Positions 25,276 through 33,047 of a stretch of 51,861 nt of DNA are shown in pieces; within the stretch, counting starts at the first letter, position 1, and each line of letters starts with the position of its first letter. The position numbers and the translations under genes were made by a program. Source of the DNA: a virus; IMG/VR virus record IMGVR_UViG_3300038560_000034, positions 1-51,861 of that record; one strand, given 5' to 3'. The notes beneath the pieces were generated by a model that worked only from the letters and a program-made list of their open reading frames with translations, was not told the origin of the DNA and made no database searches.

Positions 25276-25424
25276 TGGTATTCCTATTTTGGGTCATCAT
25301 TGTCGTCTGGGTGATCTTCGGATTCGTGGGAACCCGCGTTCCAACACTTGCTCCGTATGGGTGGTGGCCTGGACTTATTCTGTTCATCATCCTCGGCTTC
25401 AAGCTGTTTGGTTTCCCGCACTAA
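25275..25424 (+). CDS. Small two-helix membrane protein
   Basis: 49 residues. ATG 25275 overlaps the previous TAA by one base. It has two strongly hydrophobic segments (FWVIIVVWVIFGFVG near the start and GLILFIILGFKLFGF near the end) with a Pro-containing turn. Likely an inner-membrane peptide of holin size. Confidence 0.6.
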   Translation: MVFLFWVIIVVWVIFGFVGTRVPTLAPYGWWPGLILFIILGFKLFGFPH

Positions 25425-25433
25425 CATACCGAC

Positions 25434-25462
25434 TTGACCCTCGTCCCAAAAAGACGTACATG
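25434..25462 (+). promoter_or_regulatory. Sigma70-type promoter upstream of the Pro-rich gene
   Basis: TTGACC (25434-25439), a 17-bp spacer and TACATG (25457-25462). The predicted start is about 25469, four bases before a mini-ORF at 25473. The -10 sequence is the same as in the capsid promoter at 28448-28476. Confidence 0.55.
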
Positions 25463-25472
25463 CCATTTCAGG

Positions 25473-25499
25473 ATGCGCGTCGAGTTTAGAATGCAGTGA
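25473..25499 (+). CDS. 8-residue coupler mini-ORF
   Basis: MRVEFRMQ. Its TGA overlaps the GTG start of the next gene, and its ATG lies about four bases after the predicted transcription start. It may deliver ribosomes to the GTG. One of several such mini-ORFs in this genome. Confidence 0.3.
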   Translation: MRVEFRMQ

Positions 25500-25987
25500 G
25501 CGTCGGTTTACCGCCTAGGCCGCCCGGGCCGGGAGGCGCTGTAGCGGCACCTCCACGGCCGATACCGGGACAGGCTCCTGGGGCGCCACCCCCGCCACCG
25601 CCTGCGGCTCCGCCGCCTCCACCGATGACTCCGGGTCCGCCCGTGGGTGGGCTCGGCGCGCAATCCCCACTCGGTGCGGACCTCGTTGACCTCTCGCATC
25701 ACATGTCGTCGTCGTGGCAGCAAATTGATCTTGCGACCCGTTGCATCAAGAAAGCTATTATCGGGTCTGACTTCCAAAAGAAGCCAAAAATCGTTGCGGT
25801 TCTTAATGCCACACTGGGAACCCTTAATCAACTTTTGACCGCCTATAATACTGGAAAGGCGAGTGGCGGGACAACCGATCTTGCGTCAACGTCAGAGTCC
25901 CTAGCTAGCGCTGGTGCTACTTCCTCGGACGCAGACTCTCAGCCAGCATCGGAAACAACCGACGAAGGTGATGGCGATGCGGAATAA
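25496..25987 (+). CDS. Proline-rich protein between portal and scaffold
   Basis: 163 residues from GTG 25496. The N-terminal 55 residues are largely Pro and Gly with a poly-Pro run, the middle (about 60-115) is a compact helical domain (LVDLSHHMSSSWQQIDLATR), and the C-terminus is Ser/Thr-rich and acidic. It is probably a head or scaffold-associated protein. The HNH gene overlaps its last 11 bases. Confidence 0.6.
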   Translation: MSVGLPPRPPGPGGAVAAPPRPIPGQAPGAPPPPPPAAPPPPPMTPGPPVGGLGAQSPLGADLVDLSHHMSSSWQQIDLATRCIKKAIIGSDFQKKPKIVAVLNATLGTLNQLLTAYNTGKASGGTTDLASTSESLASAGATSSDADSQPASETTDEGDGDAE

Positions 25988-26726
25988 GGCCGAGACGTAC
26001 AACGGAGAGCCTTGCGCGAAATGTGGAAGCACGGAACGCGCTATACTGACGAACAAGTGTCGCCCATGCCGATTGGCAACGTGTGCTAAGTACGCTCGAA
26101 AACTTCGATCAATCGACAAAGAAAAGGTTAATGCGTCTGCTCGGGCTTGGCGGAAGAAAGACAGGGACGCAAACCCCGACAAATACTATTCTCGATACAA
26201 GACCTGGGCGGACGCGAACCGAGATAAAAAGCGCGCCAATCAGAAGAATTGGGAAATTCGTCACCCAGAAAAGAAGCGCGCCCTAGACGTAAGGCGGCTA
26301 AAATCTCATCCAGAGTACGTTTTTCTAATGAGGCGCAGAAGGCGCGCCTATGTCAGGCAGTCGTATAAAGACGGCTCCGCTTCGCAAGCGTTCTTTCAAG
26401 TGCTCTATGCGGCAAAAAACTGTTTCTATTGTTCGGTATCGCTAGATGGACAATACGTCCACGCCGACCACCGGATACCCCTGCGCGCCATTGGTGCGCC
26501 GCACACCGCATGGAATATGGTGCCAGCCTGCTCGCAGTGCAATTACGACAAAAATGACTTGGTATATTTAGAGCAAGTTCAAGCCGTGTTATCAACGACA
26601 GAGGGTGGCGCATGGGCACTCGGCGCTGGGCGTGCATGGGTAGCTTACGTAATGCCACGAATACAGGACGGTCCGCGATCAGCGCGAGTTTTATTTGCGC
26701 GTGAGAAACATAAGATTGCGGCATAA
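25977..26726 (+). CDS. HNH endonuclease with zinc knuckle and basic repeat linker
   Basis: 249 residues from ATG 25977 (AAGGTG before it; ATG 25971 is an alternative). It has an N-terminal zinc knuckle (CAKCG then CRPC), a basic linker with repeated ANxDK / HPEKK units and an HNH core at about 155-200: NCFYCSVSLDG, VHADHRIPL, NMVPACSQCNYDKND. Base use is AT-richer than in its neighbours. It is a homing-type mobile gene placed just after the Pro-rich gene. Confidence 0.85.
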   Translation: MRNKAETYNGEPCAKCGSTERAILTNKCRPCRLATCAKYARKLRSIDKEKVNASARAWRKKDRDANPDKYYSRYKTWADANRDKKRANQKNWEIRHPEKKRALDVRRLKSHPEYVFLMRRRRRAYVRQSYKDGSASQAFFQVLYAAKNCFYCSVSLDGQYVHADHRIPLRAIGAPHTAWNMVPACSQCNYDKNDLVYLEQVQAVLSTTEGGAWALGAGRAWVAYVMPRIQDGPRSARVLFAREKHKIAA

Positions 26727-26825
26727 GATTTCGCGCTCAACAGCGCGGGGGCGTTCGTATTGTGCGGACGCGATTCGTCTATTACGGGCGAAGAAATATT
26801 GCTGGGGAAGTGAGGTGAATCCATA

Positions 26826-26942
26826 ATGGCAAAGAAGCGGCACAAGAAAGGCCACAAAGGTGGCATGAAAGAGCACATCAAGGCGTTTCGTAAAACGAAG
26901 CACAAAGGTGTCCGTAAAGGCGGGCGCAAGCACAAGAAATAG
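26826..26942 (+). CDS. Lysine/histidine-rich basic mini-protein
   Basis: 38 residues from ATG 26826, with a GAGGTG ribosome site about 12 bases upstream. Nearly half the residues are Lys, Arg or His (MAKKRHKKGHKGGMKEH at the start), with Gly spacers. It is likely to bind DNA or RNA, perhaps as a condensing or capsid-internal peptide. Similar basic proteins recur at 32092 and 32856. Confidence 0.6.
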   Translation: MAKKRHKKGHKGGMKEHIKAFRKTKHKGVRKGGRKHKK

Positions 26943-26959
26943 CGCCTCCTAACCTGGTT

Positions 26960-26991
26960 GCCGCGCCGCTGACGTCCATTGGCGGCGCGGC
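26960..26991 (+). terminator. GC-rich hairpin upstream of the scaffold gene
   Basis: A perfect 9-bp stem, GCCGCGCCG/CGGCGCGGC, with a 14-base loop. No T-run follows, so it may be a weak or Rho-assisted terminator or an mRNA-stabilising element between the basic peptide gene and the scaffold gene. Confidence 0.45.
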
Positions 26992-27017
26992 TCCACTTTA
27001 CACACAAGCGAGGAACG

Positions 27018-28385
27018 ATGGCCGAAACACAAGAGAAGTTGCCCTCCGTTCAGGAGCACGCCCAGTCCATTATGGACAAGGTGATTGCCGAACGTGGCAC
27101 TGTCGAGAACGCCGAGGAGGCGCGCGTCGCCGCTGCTGTTCCTGCGTTTAGTACAGGCACGGCTGCGATCGGTAAAGACGGCAAGACCATCGTCCCACGC
27201 AAACAAGCGACGGAACCGGAGTTCGCGGAGAGCCAAGTCGCGCTTCCGGGTGTCGATGGTTCGGAGAAGGTCGAGCCTGAAGCGGCCCCCGTCTCCAAAG
27301 AAGCCCTGCTCGCTGCGCACCAAGAGCGCCTAAAGACGGACGCTGCAACGAAAGCGGGGGCCGTTGCGCCCACCGAGCCCGCAGCGGCGGAGGTCGCAAC
27401 CGGAACCGAAGCTGCGGAAGCTGCGGCGGGCGACATTTGGGCCGAGATCGACGAGTTCACGTTCTCCGACCCGGACCTGGAAGTCGATATTCCGATTCGT
27501 GTGCCAAAGAAGTTCTCCGAAACGGCTAAGCGCGGGTATGGCCGGCGCTCGAAACTCGACAAAGAAATCCGCTTTGCGACGGAGGCGGCGCCCGTGCTTC
27601 GGCAGTTGATCGAAGACGGCACCCTGCACAACGTCATCCCGCTCATCCAATTCGCGCGGGATAATCCCGAATACGGGCAGCTTGTCACGCAGGCATTCGA
27701 GCGCGCGAAGAAAGGCTTGCCGCTCATCGAGCAGGCCAAGATTGAGGCGGCTGCGGCGACGATCACACCGCCTGCACCTGACCCTACCACGCTCGGGCTT
27801 GACGATGACCCCTTCTTCGCCGAGCGTGTTGCGCCGCTGCGCACGCAGATCGAGACACTTCAGCAGCGCCTGGACCGCGAGGATAACGACCGCAAGCAGC
27901 AGACTGCGCGTCAGCAAGAACAGCAGCGTATCAATGAGCAGCGCTCCGCGGAAACGAAGGCTGCGCACGAAGACCTTGCGCGCGCCTATCCGGATCACGT
28001 TCGCCTGGACATGGGCCCGAACGACCCGTTCTTCCGCAAAGCCGTCGAACAGGCGCGTCTTGCGGGCTACGGCATCTACGGCATCCGGGCTGGAATTGTG
28101 TTCGGCGCGCAGGCGGCGATGCAGATTGAAGCCGAGCGCATGGCTGCAACGGGGAGCCCAACGGCCGATGCGCTGCGGCAAGCGGAGAGCCAGCATGGCG
28201 AACTTGCGCGGCGTGAGGCCGCGAGCGCAAGCCGGAAAGTTGCGGCAGGAGCGCCACTCAGGGCAACACCACCGCCACCTCCGCAAGCCCCGTCTACGAT
28301 GAATCCGGATGGCACAATGAAGTCGCCGGGGCAGTATCGGGACGAGATGCTGCGCTACATCGAGGCAACGCAGCAGCCCGCTTAG
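27018..28385 (+). CDS. Scaffolding-type protein
   Basis: 455 residues from ATG 27018, which has GAGGA four to five bases upstream. It is highly charged and Ala/Glu/Gln-rich with no hydrophobic core at the ends. A central compact segment (about 155-185, FTFSDPDLEVDIPIRVPKKF) is followed by long helices (about 290-340, QQRLDREDNDRKQQTARQQE) and a Pro-rich C-terminus. Its position directly before the major capsid gene and its composition match podoviral scaffolds, which guide procapsid assembly and leave before packaging. No protease motif is seen. Confidence 0.7.
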   Translation: MAETQEKLPSVQEHAQSIMDKVIAERGTVENAEEARVAAAVPAFSTGTAAIGKDGKTIVPRKQATEPEFAESQVALPGVDGSEKVEPEAAPVSKEALLAAHQERLKTDAATKAGAVAPTEPAAAEVATGTEAAEAAAGDIWAEIDEFTFSDPDLEVDIPIRVPKKFSETAKRGYGRRSKLDKEIRFATEAAPVLRQLIEDGTLHNVIPLIQFARDNPEYGQLVTQAFERAKKGLPLIEQAKIEAAAATITPPAPDPTTLGLDDDPFFAERVAPLRTQIETLQQRLDREDNDRKQQTARQQEQQRINEQRSAETKAAHEDLARAYPDHVRLDMGPNDPFFRKAVEQARLAGYGIYGIRAGIVFGAQAAMQIEAERMAATGSPTADALRQAESQHGELARREAASASRKVAAGAPLRATPPPPPQAPSTMNPDGTMKSPGQYRDEMLRYIEATQQPA

Positions 28386-28393
28386 CCTACAGT

Positions 28394-28428
28394 AGTGGGT
28401 CAATTTGTAAATCCCTAAGTGACCCACT
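28394..28428 (+). terminator. Hairpin flanked by 10-bp direct repeats, between scaffold and capsid
   Basis: AGTGGGTCA/TGACCCACT form a perfect 9-bp stem with a 17-base loop. The hairpin is bracketed by direct copies of CTTAGCCTAC at 28381-28390 (containing the scaffold stop) and 28431-28440. There is no T-run. It could reduce readthrough, protect the mRNA end or be an RNase site that separates scaffold from capsid expression. Confidence 0.5.
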
Positions 28429-28447
28429 GCCTTAGCCTACTGAATCC

Positions 28448-28476
28448 TTGACAAGTTCGCGGCGACCACTTACATG
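28448..28476 (+). promoter_or_regulatory. Sigma70-type promoter for the capsid operon
   Basis: TTGACA (28448-28453), a 17-bp spacer and TACATG (28471-28476). Transcription from about 28483 would give the capsid gene its own mRNA with a leader of about 120 bases before the leader peptide at 28604. Confidence 0.55.
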
Positions 28477-28603
28477 ACGACCTAGAAGGCCCAGGCATTA
28501 GGACCCGCCCCTCGCCGCGACCGTAAGCTCCCGGCACTTGAAGAGGGACCGACTCCGAAACCGTAGAGGCGCACCGATTTTGCGTTTCCGTTTTGGAGTA
28601 AGA

Positions 28604-28636
28604 ATGCGACACACAGCGCCCGTGAGGGCCGCGTAG
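28604..28636 (+). CDS. 10-residue leader peptide abutting and in frame with the capsid gene
   Basis: MRHTAPVRAA followed by TAG. Its ATG has the real ribosome site (TTTTGGAG, five bases away), whereas the capsid ATG at 28637 directly follows the TAG and has none of its own. Leader and capsid are in the same frame. The capsid is therefore made by termination-reinitiation, or the amber codon is read through to give an N-terminally extended capsid protein. Confidence 0.5.
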   Translation: MRHTAPVRAA

Positions 28637-29671
28637 ATGCCAGTTTCGGGTCTCGGTGGGTACGACCAAAATTCCGCGATATTAGCTGAATCCTTCGCGC
28701 CGTACGTTTCGGACGCCGTATTCATTGCGAACCGCGTCGTCAAGGTTATGTGGGATAACGCCCAGCGCCATGATGAAGGCCGGTTCCTCGCGCTGCCGAT
28801 TCTAACCTCACTCAACGACACCGCCGAAGTCTTCGGTCAATACGATACCCTCGCCAGTGGTCCGCAGTCGCTCTACAGCGTTGCGCAGATGCCCTGGTCC
28901 TGGTATCAGACCGCCGTCTCGCTCGACTACATCACCGTCAAACTCGTTCGCGGCCCGAATATGCGCGTGGACAACCTGACGACCCAGATCGAGACGGCCA
29001 TCGGCTCGGCCACGAACATTTTGGGGCAGGACACCTGCTCCGTGAACAAGGGCCGTAACGCCGGTCACGGTACAAACATCGTCGGCATCTACGAGGCTTG
29101 CGATGCAGGCGCCACCTTCGACGTCTACGCGAATATCGCGCGCCTGGGTTCCAATAGTTTTGCCGGCTGGCAAGGACAGGTCATTTCACTTGCCACCTCC
29201 GGGCTCGGCACGGCCACCAACGATGTCGCTCGTTCGCAGATCCTGCGCAACATGGGCGCCTGCGTCGTGGGTGATGCGGCTCCCACGCACATTATGGGCC
29301 ACCAGCAAGTCATCTCAGCCTTCATGTTCTCGATGGACTCGCAGGTCCGTCTGAGCCCTGGTGACGCGGCTAACCCGTACCTGGGCAATCCCCACGTTTT
29401 GGGCGCTCAGTGCATCGGCGACAACCACTTCGATACGATTGCCGGAACCGGAACGAACACCTCGGCCATCGGTTACAACTTCTTCTACGTCAACGCCAAC
29501 CACACGAAGTACCGCTACTTCGGCGAGAAGGGCTTTGACTTCGTACCGTGGATCGACACGCCGAACGTACTGGAGAAGACCTGTCGGTACGTCATCGGCC
29601 TTGCCTGCGCGAGCGACAATCCGCGGCTCAACGGATTTTACGGCGCAGTAAATGACCTGTTGTGTTTGTGA
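28637..29671 (+). CDS. Major capsid protein
   Basis: 344 residues following the scaffold gene. It has the mixed alpha/beta composition, even hydrophobicity and length of an HK97-fold capsid protein, with an N-terminal region (ESFAPYVSDAVFIANRVVKV) and a C-terminal core (FVPWIDTPNVLEKTCRYVIG). There is no obvious extra N-terminal delta domain. It would form the icosahedral shell. Translation seems to be coupled to the 10-residue leader directly upstream. Confidence 0.8.
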   Translation: MPVSGLGGYDQNSAILAESFAPYVSDAVFIANRVVKVMWDNAQRHDEGRFLALPILTSLNDTAEVFGQYDTLASGPQSLYSVAQMPWSWYQTAVSLDYITVKLVRGPNMRVDNLTTQIETAIGSATNILGQDTCSVNKGRNAGHGTNIVGIYEACDAGATFDVYANIARLGSNSFAGWQGQVISLATSGLGTATNDVARSQILRNMGACVVGDAAPTHIMGHQQVISAFMFSMDSQVRLSPGDAANPYLGNPHVLGAQCIGDNHFDTIAGTGTNTSAIGYNFFYVNANHTKYRYFGEKGFDFVPWIDTPNVLEKTCRYVIGLACASDNPRLNGFYGAVNDLLCL

Positions 29672-29700
29672 CCTTGCTCACTAAAGGAAGCGTATAGACG

Positions 29701-30036
29701 ATGGCTCAGAAAGCCGAAAAGAAGCCGACCCCGATCAATACGACCCTCGACGGCAAGGTCGCGGCAACCGGCAATCACTATCCCGACGAGTTCTTCATCA
29801 ACCCGTGGAACGCAAAACTCGACGGGCAGTATCCAAACGAAAACGGCCATGCGCCCGAGGACCGCACCCTCTACAGTCCCTCCAAGACGATTGAGGGCAT
29901 GGGGGTTCTGTCGCTCAATAACAAGTCGGACTACGACTCGAATTGGGAGCACGGCGTGCGCGGCGGGATCGAAGAAAAGCCGCGTGGTCCGCGTGAGTCC
30001 ACGCGCTGGACGCCCAAGGGCGGGAAGGGCCGCTAA
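29701..30036 (+). CDS. Small head-associated protein, unknown
   Basis: 111 residues, hydrophilic, rich in Asn, Pro and Gly, with a basic C-terminus (TRWTPKGGKGR). AAGGAAG lies about 12 bases before the ATG. Placed between the capsid and a decoration-like protein, it is probably a minor head protein. Confidence 0.6.
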   Translation: MAQKAEKKPTPINTTLDGKVAATGNHYPDEFFINPWNAKLDGQYPNENGHAPEDRTLYSPSKTIEGMGVLSLNNKSDYDSNWEHGVRGGIEEKPRGPRESTRWTPKGGKGR

Positions 30037-30719
30037 TGCCACTTCATCGGCTGTATAATCTCAGCTCGACCGGCTCAATGAACCCGTCCTACCTGACGGG
30101 TATCTTGCCGGGCGGTGCGGGCACCGTTGTTGCAGGCGTGACGACCAACCCTGGTATTTCGGCTCCTCGTCTTGAGGAATCGACCATCGAAGTTCTGGAC
30201 GTTACGGCCCCAACGACGCTCTCGGCAGTCACAAACGCCGTCACCTACCCGACGCCTGCACCTGCGGGCAAACTGCTCGTTATGGATTGGACCTCGGCAA
30301 TCGGAGGCTCGCGTTGGAAGCTCTCCAACGTCAACATGCAGCCGATCGCACGCGGTCAGTACGGTATCGTTGTTGCGGCGGGTGCTGTGCAGAACGTCTC
30401 GCAGAACGATGCGGGTCCTGCGATCACGACCAACCCGAGCGGCACAACGAACATCAACGAGGCGCAGTTCGGAACGAAGGCCGTCGTCATGTACGATGGT
30501 CCGGTGCTTGCCTTCTGTACGACCCTTTCGGGCCAAGCCATCTCAGCGGGTTCGCCGCTGGGCGCAGACGGCGGCGGAAATCTCATGCTCGTCTCGACGC
30601 CATCGTTTGCGACCCCGGGCGTTGCGGCACCAGGCCAGGTTCTCGCAAGGGCGCTCGGTCCGCTTGCAGCAAGTATTAGCACGCCGACCTTGATCCCGAT
30701 ATATGTCGGCGGATATTAA
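30036..30719 (+). CDS. Decoration-type capsid protein
   Basis: 227 residues, overlapping the previous stop by one base. It is beta-rich with Gly, Thr, Ala and Pro (ILPGGAGTVVAGVTTNPG, QYGIVVAAGAVQNVSQND, AVVMYDGPVLAFC) in the style of outer-capsid stabilising proteins. No enzymatic motif. A head-decoration role is inferred from position and composition. Confidence 0.55.
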   Translation: MPLHRLYNLSSTGSMNPSYLTGILPGGAGTVVAGVTTNPGISAPRLEESTIEVLDVTAPTTLSAVTNAVTYPTPAPAGKLLVMDWTSAIGGSRWKLSNVNMQPIARGQYGIVVAAGAVQNVSQNDAGPAITTNPSGTTNINEAQFGTKAVVMYDGPVLAFCTTLSGQAISAGSPLGADGGGNLMLVSTPSFATPGVAAPGQVLARALGPLAASISTPTLIPIYVGGY

Positions 30720-30753
30720 TTCTTTAGTTGATAGACTGTAAGGAGTTTGCTTA

Positions 30754-31518
30754 GTGGCAATCGACACGCCGAAGGTCATCCCAACCCAGCCGAAATCAGC
30801 CGCAGCGAAAGCCGCGGCTCTTGGCACCTGGCTCGACCTACAGAATCAGCCCCTCGGGACGGGCCGTGGCGAGAACTTCGCCGTGCCGTCGAACTACGCC
30901 ATTCCTCCGGCGCGCATCTACGTCGTCAACCACTCTCGGACGCGCGAACGCAAAGAGATCAAGGTTGCCGTCTCGGCGCGACGGGGCGCAGAAGAGGCGC
31001 TGATCTACGACAAGGAGCTTGCCAAGATTTACAATGTCGATACGCTCACGCGGCGGATCGAACAAGGCCAAGACATGAACCGCTACGAGAAGGTGATCCA
31101 TCCGGTCATCTTCACGTTCAAGGTCGGTTCGCCCACGGGTCAAGGGAAGCCGATCGTCTACGCGATTCCGCCGGCACGCGATGAGAATAGTCCGCCTCCG
31201 CGGGTTGAAGTTGTGGAAGGCGCCTGGGACCTCTTCATGGGCAATTACGCCCGGATGCGCGGCTATGATAAGTTCGCCGACATCGGCGTGAAGCAGCCCG
31301 ACTCGACCATCATGGGCGAGGAGCGCACCCGCCATGCGATTCGCTGGCAGGGGCGTCACAACCCGACGCTTCGGTTTACGGACGACGGCGAAACGACTGA
31401 GATTGCGGGTCCGGATACGGAGTATGCGTATCTCGAATTCATTCGTGAGCCGCAGAAGCCGGTCACGGAAACCATCGACAAAGAGTTCCTCTCGGCGCTC
31501 GATCTCTCGGAAGTGTAA
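30754..31518 (+). CDS. Structural protein, head or head completion
   Basis: 254 residues from a GTG with a good AAGGAG site. It is a mixed alpha/beta protein (ARIYVVNHSRTRERKEIKVA, VIHPVIFTFKVGSPTGQGKP). The final TAATG overlaps the next gene. It belongs to the head-tail operon. No specific family recognised. Confidence 0.55.
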   Translation: MAIDTPKVIPTQPKSAAAKAAALGTWLDLQNQPLGTGRGENFAVPSNYAIPPARIYVVNHSRTRERKEIKVAVSARRGAEEALIYDKELAKIYNVDTLTRRIEQGQDMNRYEKVIHPVIFTFKVGSPTGQGKPIVYAIPPARDENSPPPRVEVVEGAWDLFMGNYARMRGYDKFADIGVKQPDSTIMGEERTRHAIRWQGRHNPTLRFTDDGETTEIAGPDTEYAYLEFIREPQKPVTETIDKEFLSALDLSEV

Positions 31519-31799
31519 TGCGCTACGCAGAGATGCTATCGCTTGTCGGCGAGCCTGAAGAGAGGGTTCTTGGGTCGGTGCAGTTTGCCGATCCGAGCAC
31601 AACGGCAATGCTCAAGGTCAATGAAGGCTTCATCGGTCCGACGTCGAGCAATACGGGCCCGCGCACGGCTCCGACGAATATTCGGCCAATTACAGGCCGT
31701 GAGGTGCCGTGGGAAGACCGCACGGGCGCGTACACGCAAGATACCTGGGCTGCGATGAATACAAAGCGCGGCACCGTTGCACCGGAGGACCCTGACTAA
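31518..31799 (+). CDS. Small virion-operon protein
   Basis: 93 residues. The ATG overlaps the previous TAA. It has a short helical start and a Pro/Thr/Arg-rich tail (GPRTAPTNIRPITGREVPWE). The TAATG overlaps the next gene. Function unknown. Confidence 0.55.
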   Translation: MRYAEMLSLVGEPEERVLGSVQFADPSTTAMLKVNEGFIGPTSSNTGPRTAPTNIRPITGREVPWEDRTGAYTQDTWAAMNTKRGTVAPEDPD

Positions 31800-32095
31800 T
31801 GGCATCGAGCACCGTCAACGTACCGAATCCCGTGAGCTTACCAACGAGCAACCAGTTAGCGCAGATCGCCGACAACATTTGCAACGTGCTATCGACGGGG
31901 TCGCAAAAGGGCAATTACATCGACCTGTACGACTCCGTGCAGGACTTGGCAACGGCTATTCGGTGTCTCGCTCAAGCAGTTTTGACGATTAATAATTCCA
32001 CGGCGTCATCGGTTGGGACCGTGCAGACGCGCGGGGCGTATGCCCTTGGCCCAGCGGCAACGGTTCCATCAAACCTCAATACGGCGGCTGTGTGA
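31799..32095 (+). CDS. Small virion-operon protein
   Basis: 98 residues with an N-terminal helix region (NQLAQIADNICNVLSTGSQK) and a Thr/Ser/Ala-rich tail. It is coupled to the previous gene by TAATG and to a basic mini-peptide by GTGA. Function unknown. Confidence 0.55.
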   Translation: MASSTVNVPNPVSLPTSNQLAQIADNICNVLSTGSQKGNYIDLYDSVQDLATAIRCLAQAVLTINNSTASSVGTVQTRGAYALGPAATVPSNLNTAAV

Positions 32096-32127
32096 AGAAG
32101 GCTCTCAAGCGAACGCGTAAGGGGTAG
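32092..32127 (+). CDS. 11-residue basic mini-peptide MKKALKRTRKG
   Basis: The GTG overlaps the previous TGA, and the TAG lies three bases before the next ATG. The sequence shares KRTRKG with the end of the basic protein at 32856. It may be a remnant or a coupler. Confidence 0.35.
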   Translation: MKKALKRTRKG

Positions 32128-32130
32128 CGC

Positions 32131-32442
32131 ATGGCGAGCACCGTTGTTGACGCGGCCTATAGCATCCTCGTTGTAAACACCACGAACCCGACACCAGCAG
32201 CGAGCGCGAAGTATCTTCTTGCGGTTGTGAATCTCGATAAGGCCGCGCAGACGGCGACGATTGCGGTGGTGGATAATACGGGAGGTTCAGTTGCCGGCGT
32301 ACCGCAAATTGCGGCGCTTGGCGCCTCGCAAGTCATTTCCTATCCAGCCCCCGGCTTGCCGGTAAATGGGCTTTCCGCAACGGCTTCGGGGGCCTTGACG
32401 GGCCCTGGCGTTGCATTTCTTTATCGGACGAACACTGGATGA
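32131..32442 (+). CDS. Small beta-rich structural protein
   Basis: 103 residues, beta-rich (YSILVVNTTNPTPAASAKYL, VNLDKAAQTATIAVVDNTGG), Gly/Ala/Thr-rich, like small head or tail decoration proteins. It overlaps the next gene by ATGA. Confidence 0.55.
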   Translation: MASTVVDAAYSILVVNTTNPTPAASAKYLLAVVNLDKAAQTATIAVVDNTGGSVAGVPQIAALGASQVISYPAPGLPVNGLSATASGALTGPGVAFLYRTNTG

Positions 32443-32852
32443 GAAGGCGTCTGCAACGGCTCCTTCTTGCTCTTGTGCTCGCGTCGTGTGCGACGCCGGT
32501 CTATGCGCAGGCAGTCGGCAACGGTTCGGCCTTAGCCCCGACAACGGTCGTGAACTCTGGGGGCAGTGGAGGAACGACTCTAAGCGCCCCACATTTCGAA
32601 GTCGGGCAAGTCACGAACGCGAGTCTTTCCTGTACGTTGCTCGCATTGTGCCTGTTAAGCACGGTCACGTTTAAGTCTTCCTATACGAGTGCGCCGTATT
32701 GTGTCGTGACGCCGGTTGCGGGCGGCATTGCGGTTTCCTGGACACCGACTATTTCGAGCATCGGAACGAGTGGATTCACGATTAATGCCGTTGCGGCAGT
32801 CGCCCTCGTATCGCAGAGCGTAACGGGCCACTATGTGTGTGTGGGGCAATGA
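32439..32852 (+). CDS. Protein with N-terminal signal peptide in the head-tail operon
   Basis: 137 residues. The N-terminus is a textbook signal: MRRRLQRLLLALVLASCATP, with cleavage either after VYA or, as a lipoprotein, before Cys17 (LASC). The mature part is beta-rich with several Cys (SLSCTLLALC). Export of a protein encoded among virion genes is unusual. It may act in the envelope or as a host-surface factor rather than in the particle. Confidence 0.6.
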   Translation: MRRRLQRLLLALVLASCATPVYAQAVGNGSALAPTTVVNSGGSGGTTLSAPHFEVGQVTNASLSCTLLALCLLSTVTFKSSYTSAPYCVVTPVAGGIAVSWTPTISSIGTSGFTINAVAAVALVSQSVTGHYVCVGQ

Positions 32853-32855
32853 GCG

Positions 32856-33047
32856 ATGCCATTAACGCCAGGCGCCGATGTTGGCGACTCGATTCGCGAA
32901 TTGCACTCGGGCACGACATACCGTAAGACCAAGAAGAAGTTCGGTAAGAAGCGCGCTCAAAAGCAATCCATCGCAATCGCGCTCAAGAACCGGCGCGAGG
33001 GCAAACGCAAGATGAAGCGCACGCGCAAAGGCTCCCGTAAGCGATAA
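32856..33047 (+). CDS. Basic small protein (DUF6496-like)
   Basis: 63 residues. After an N-terminal part with RELHSGTTYRKTK the protein is strongly basic, including KQSIAIAL, a phrase seen in small basic phage proteins beside head genes, and ends KMKRTRKGSRKR. Probably a nucleic-acid-binding or capsid-internal protein. The next gene's ATG overlaps its TAA. Confidence 0.55.
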   Translation: MPLTPGADVGDSIRELHSGTTYRKTKKKFGKKRAQKQSIAIALKNRREGKRKMKRTRKGSRKR

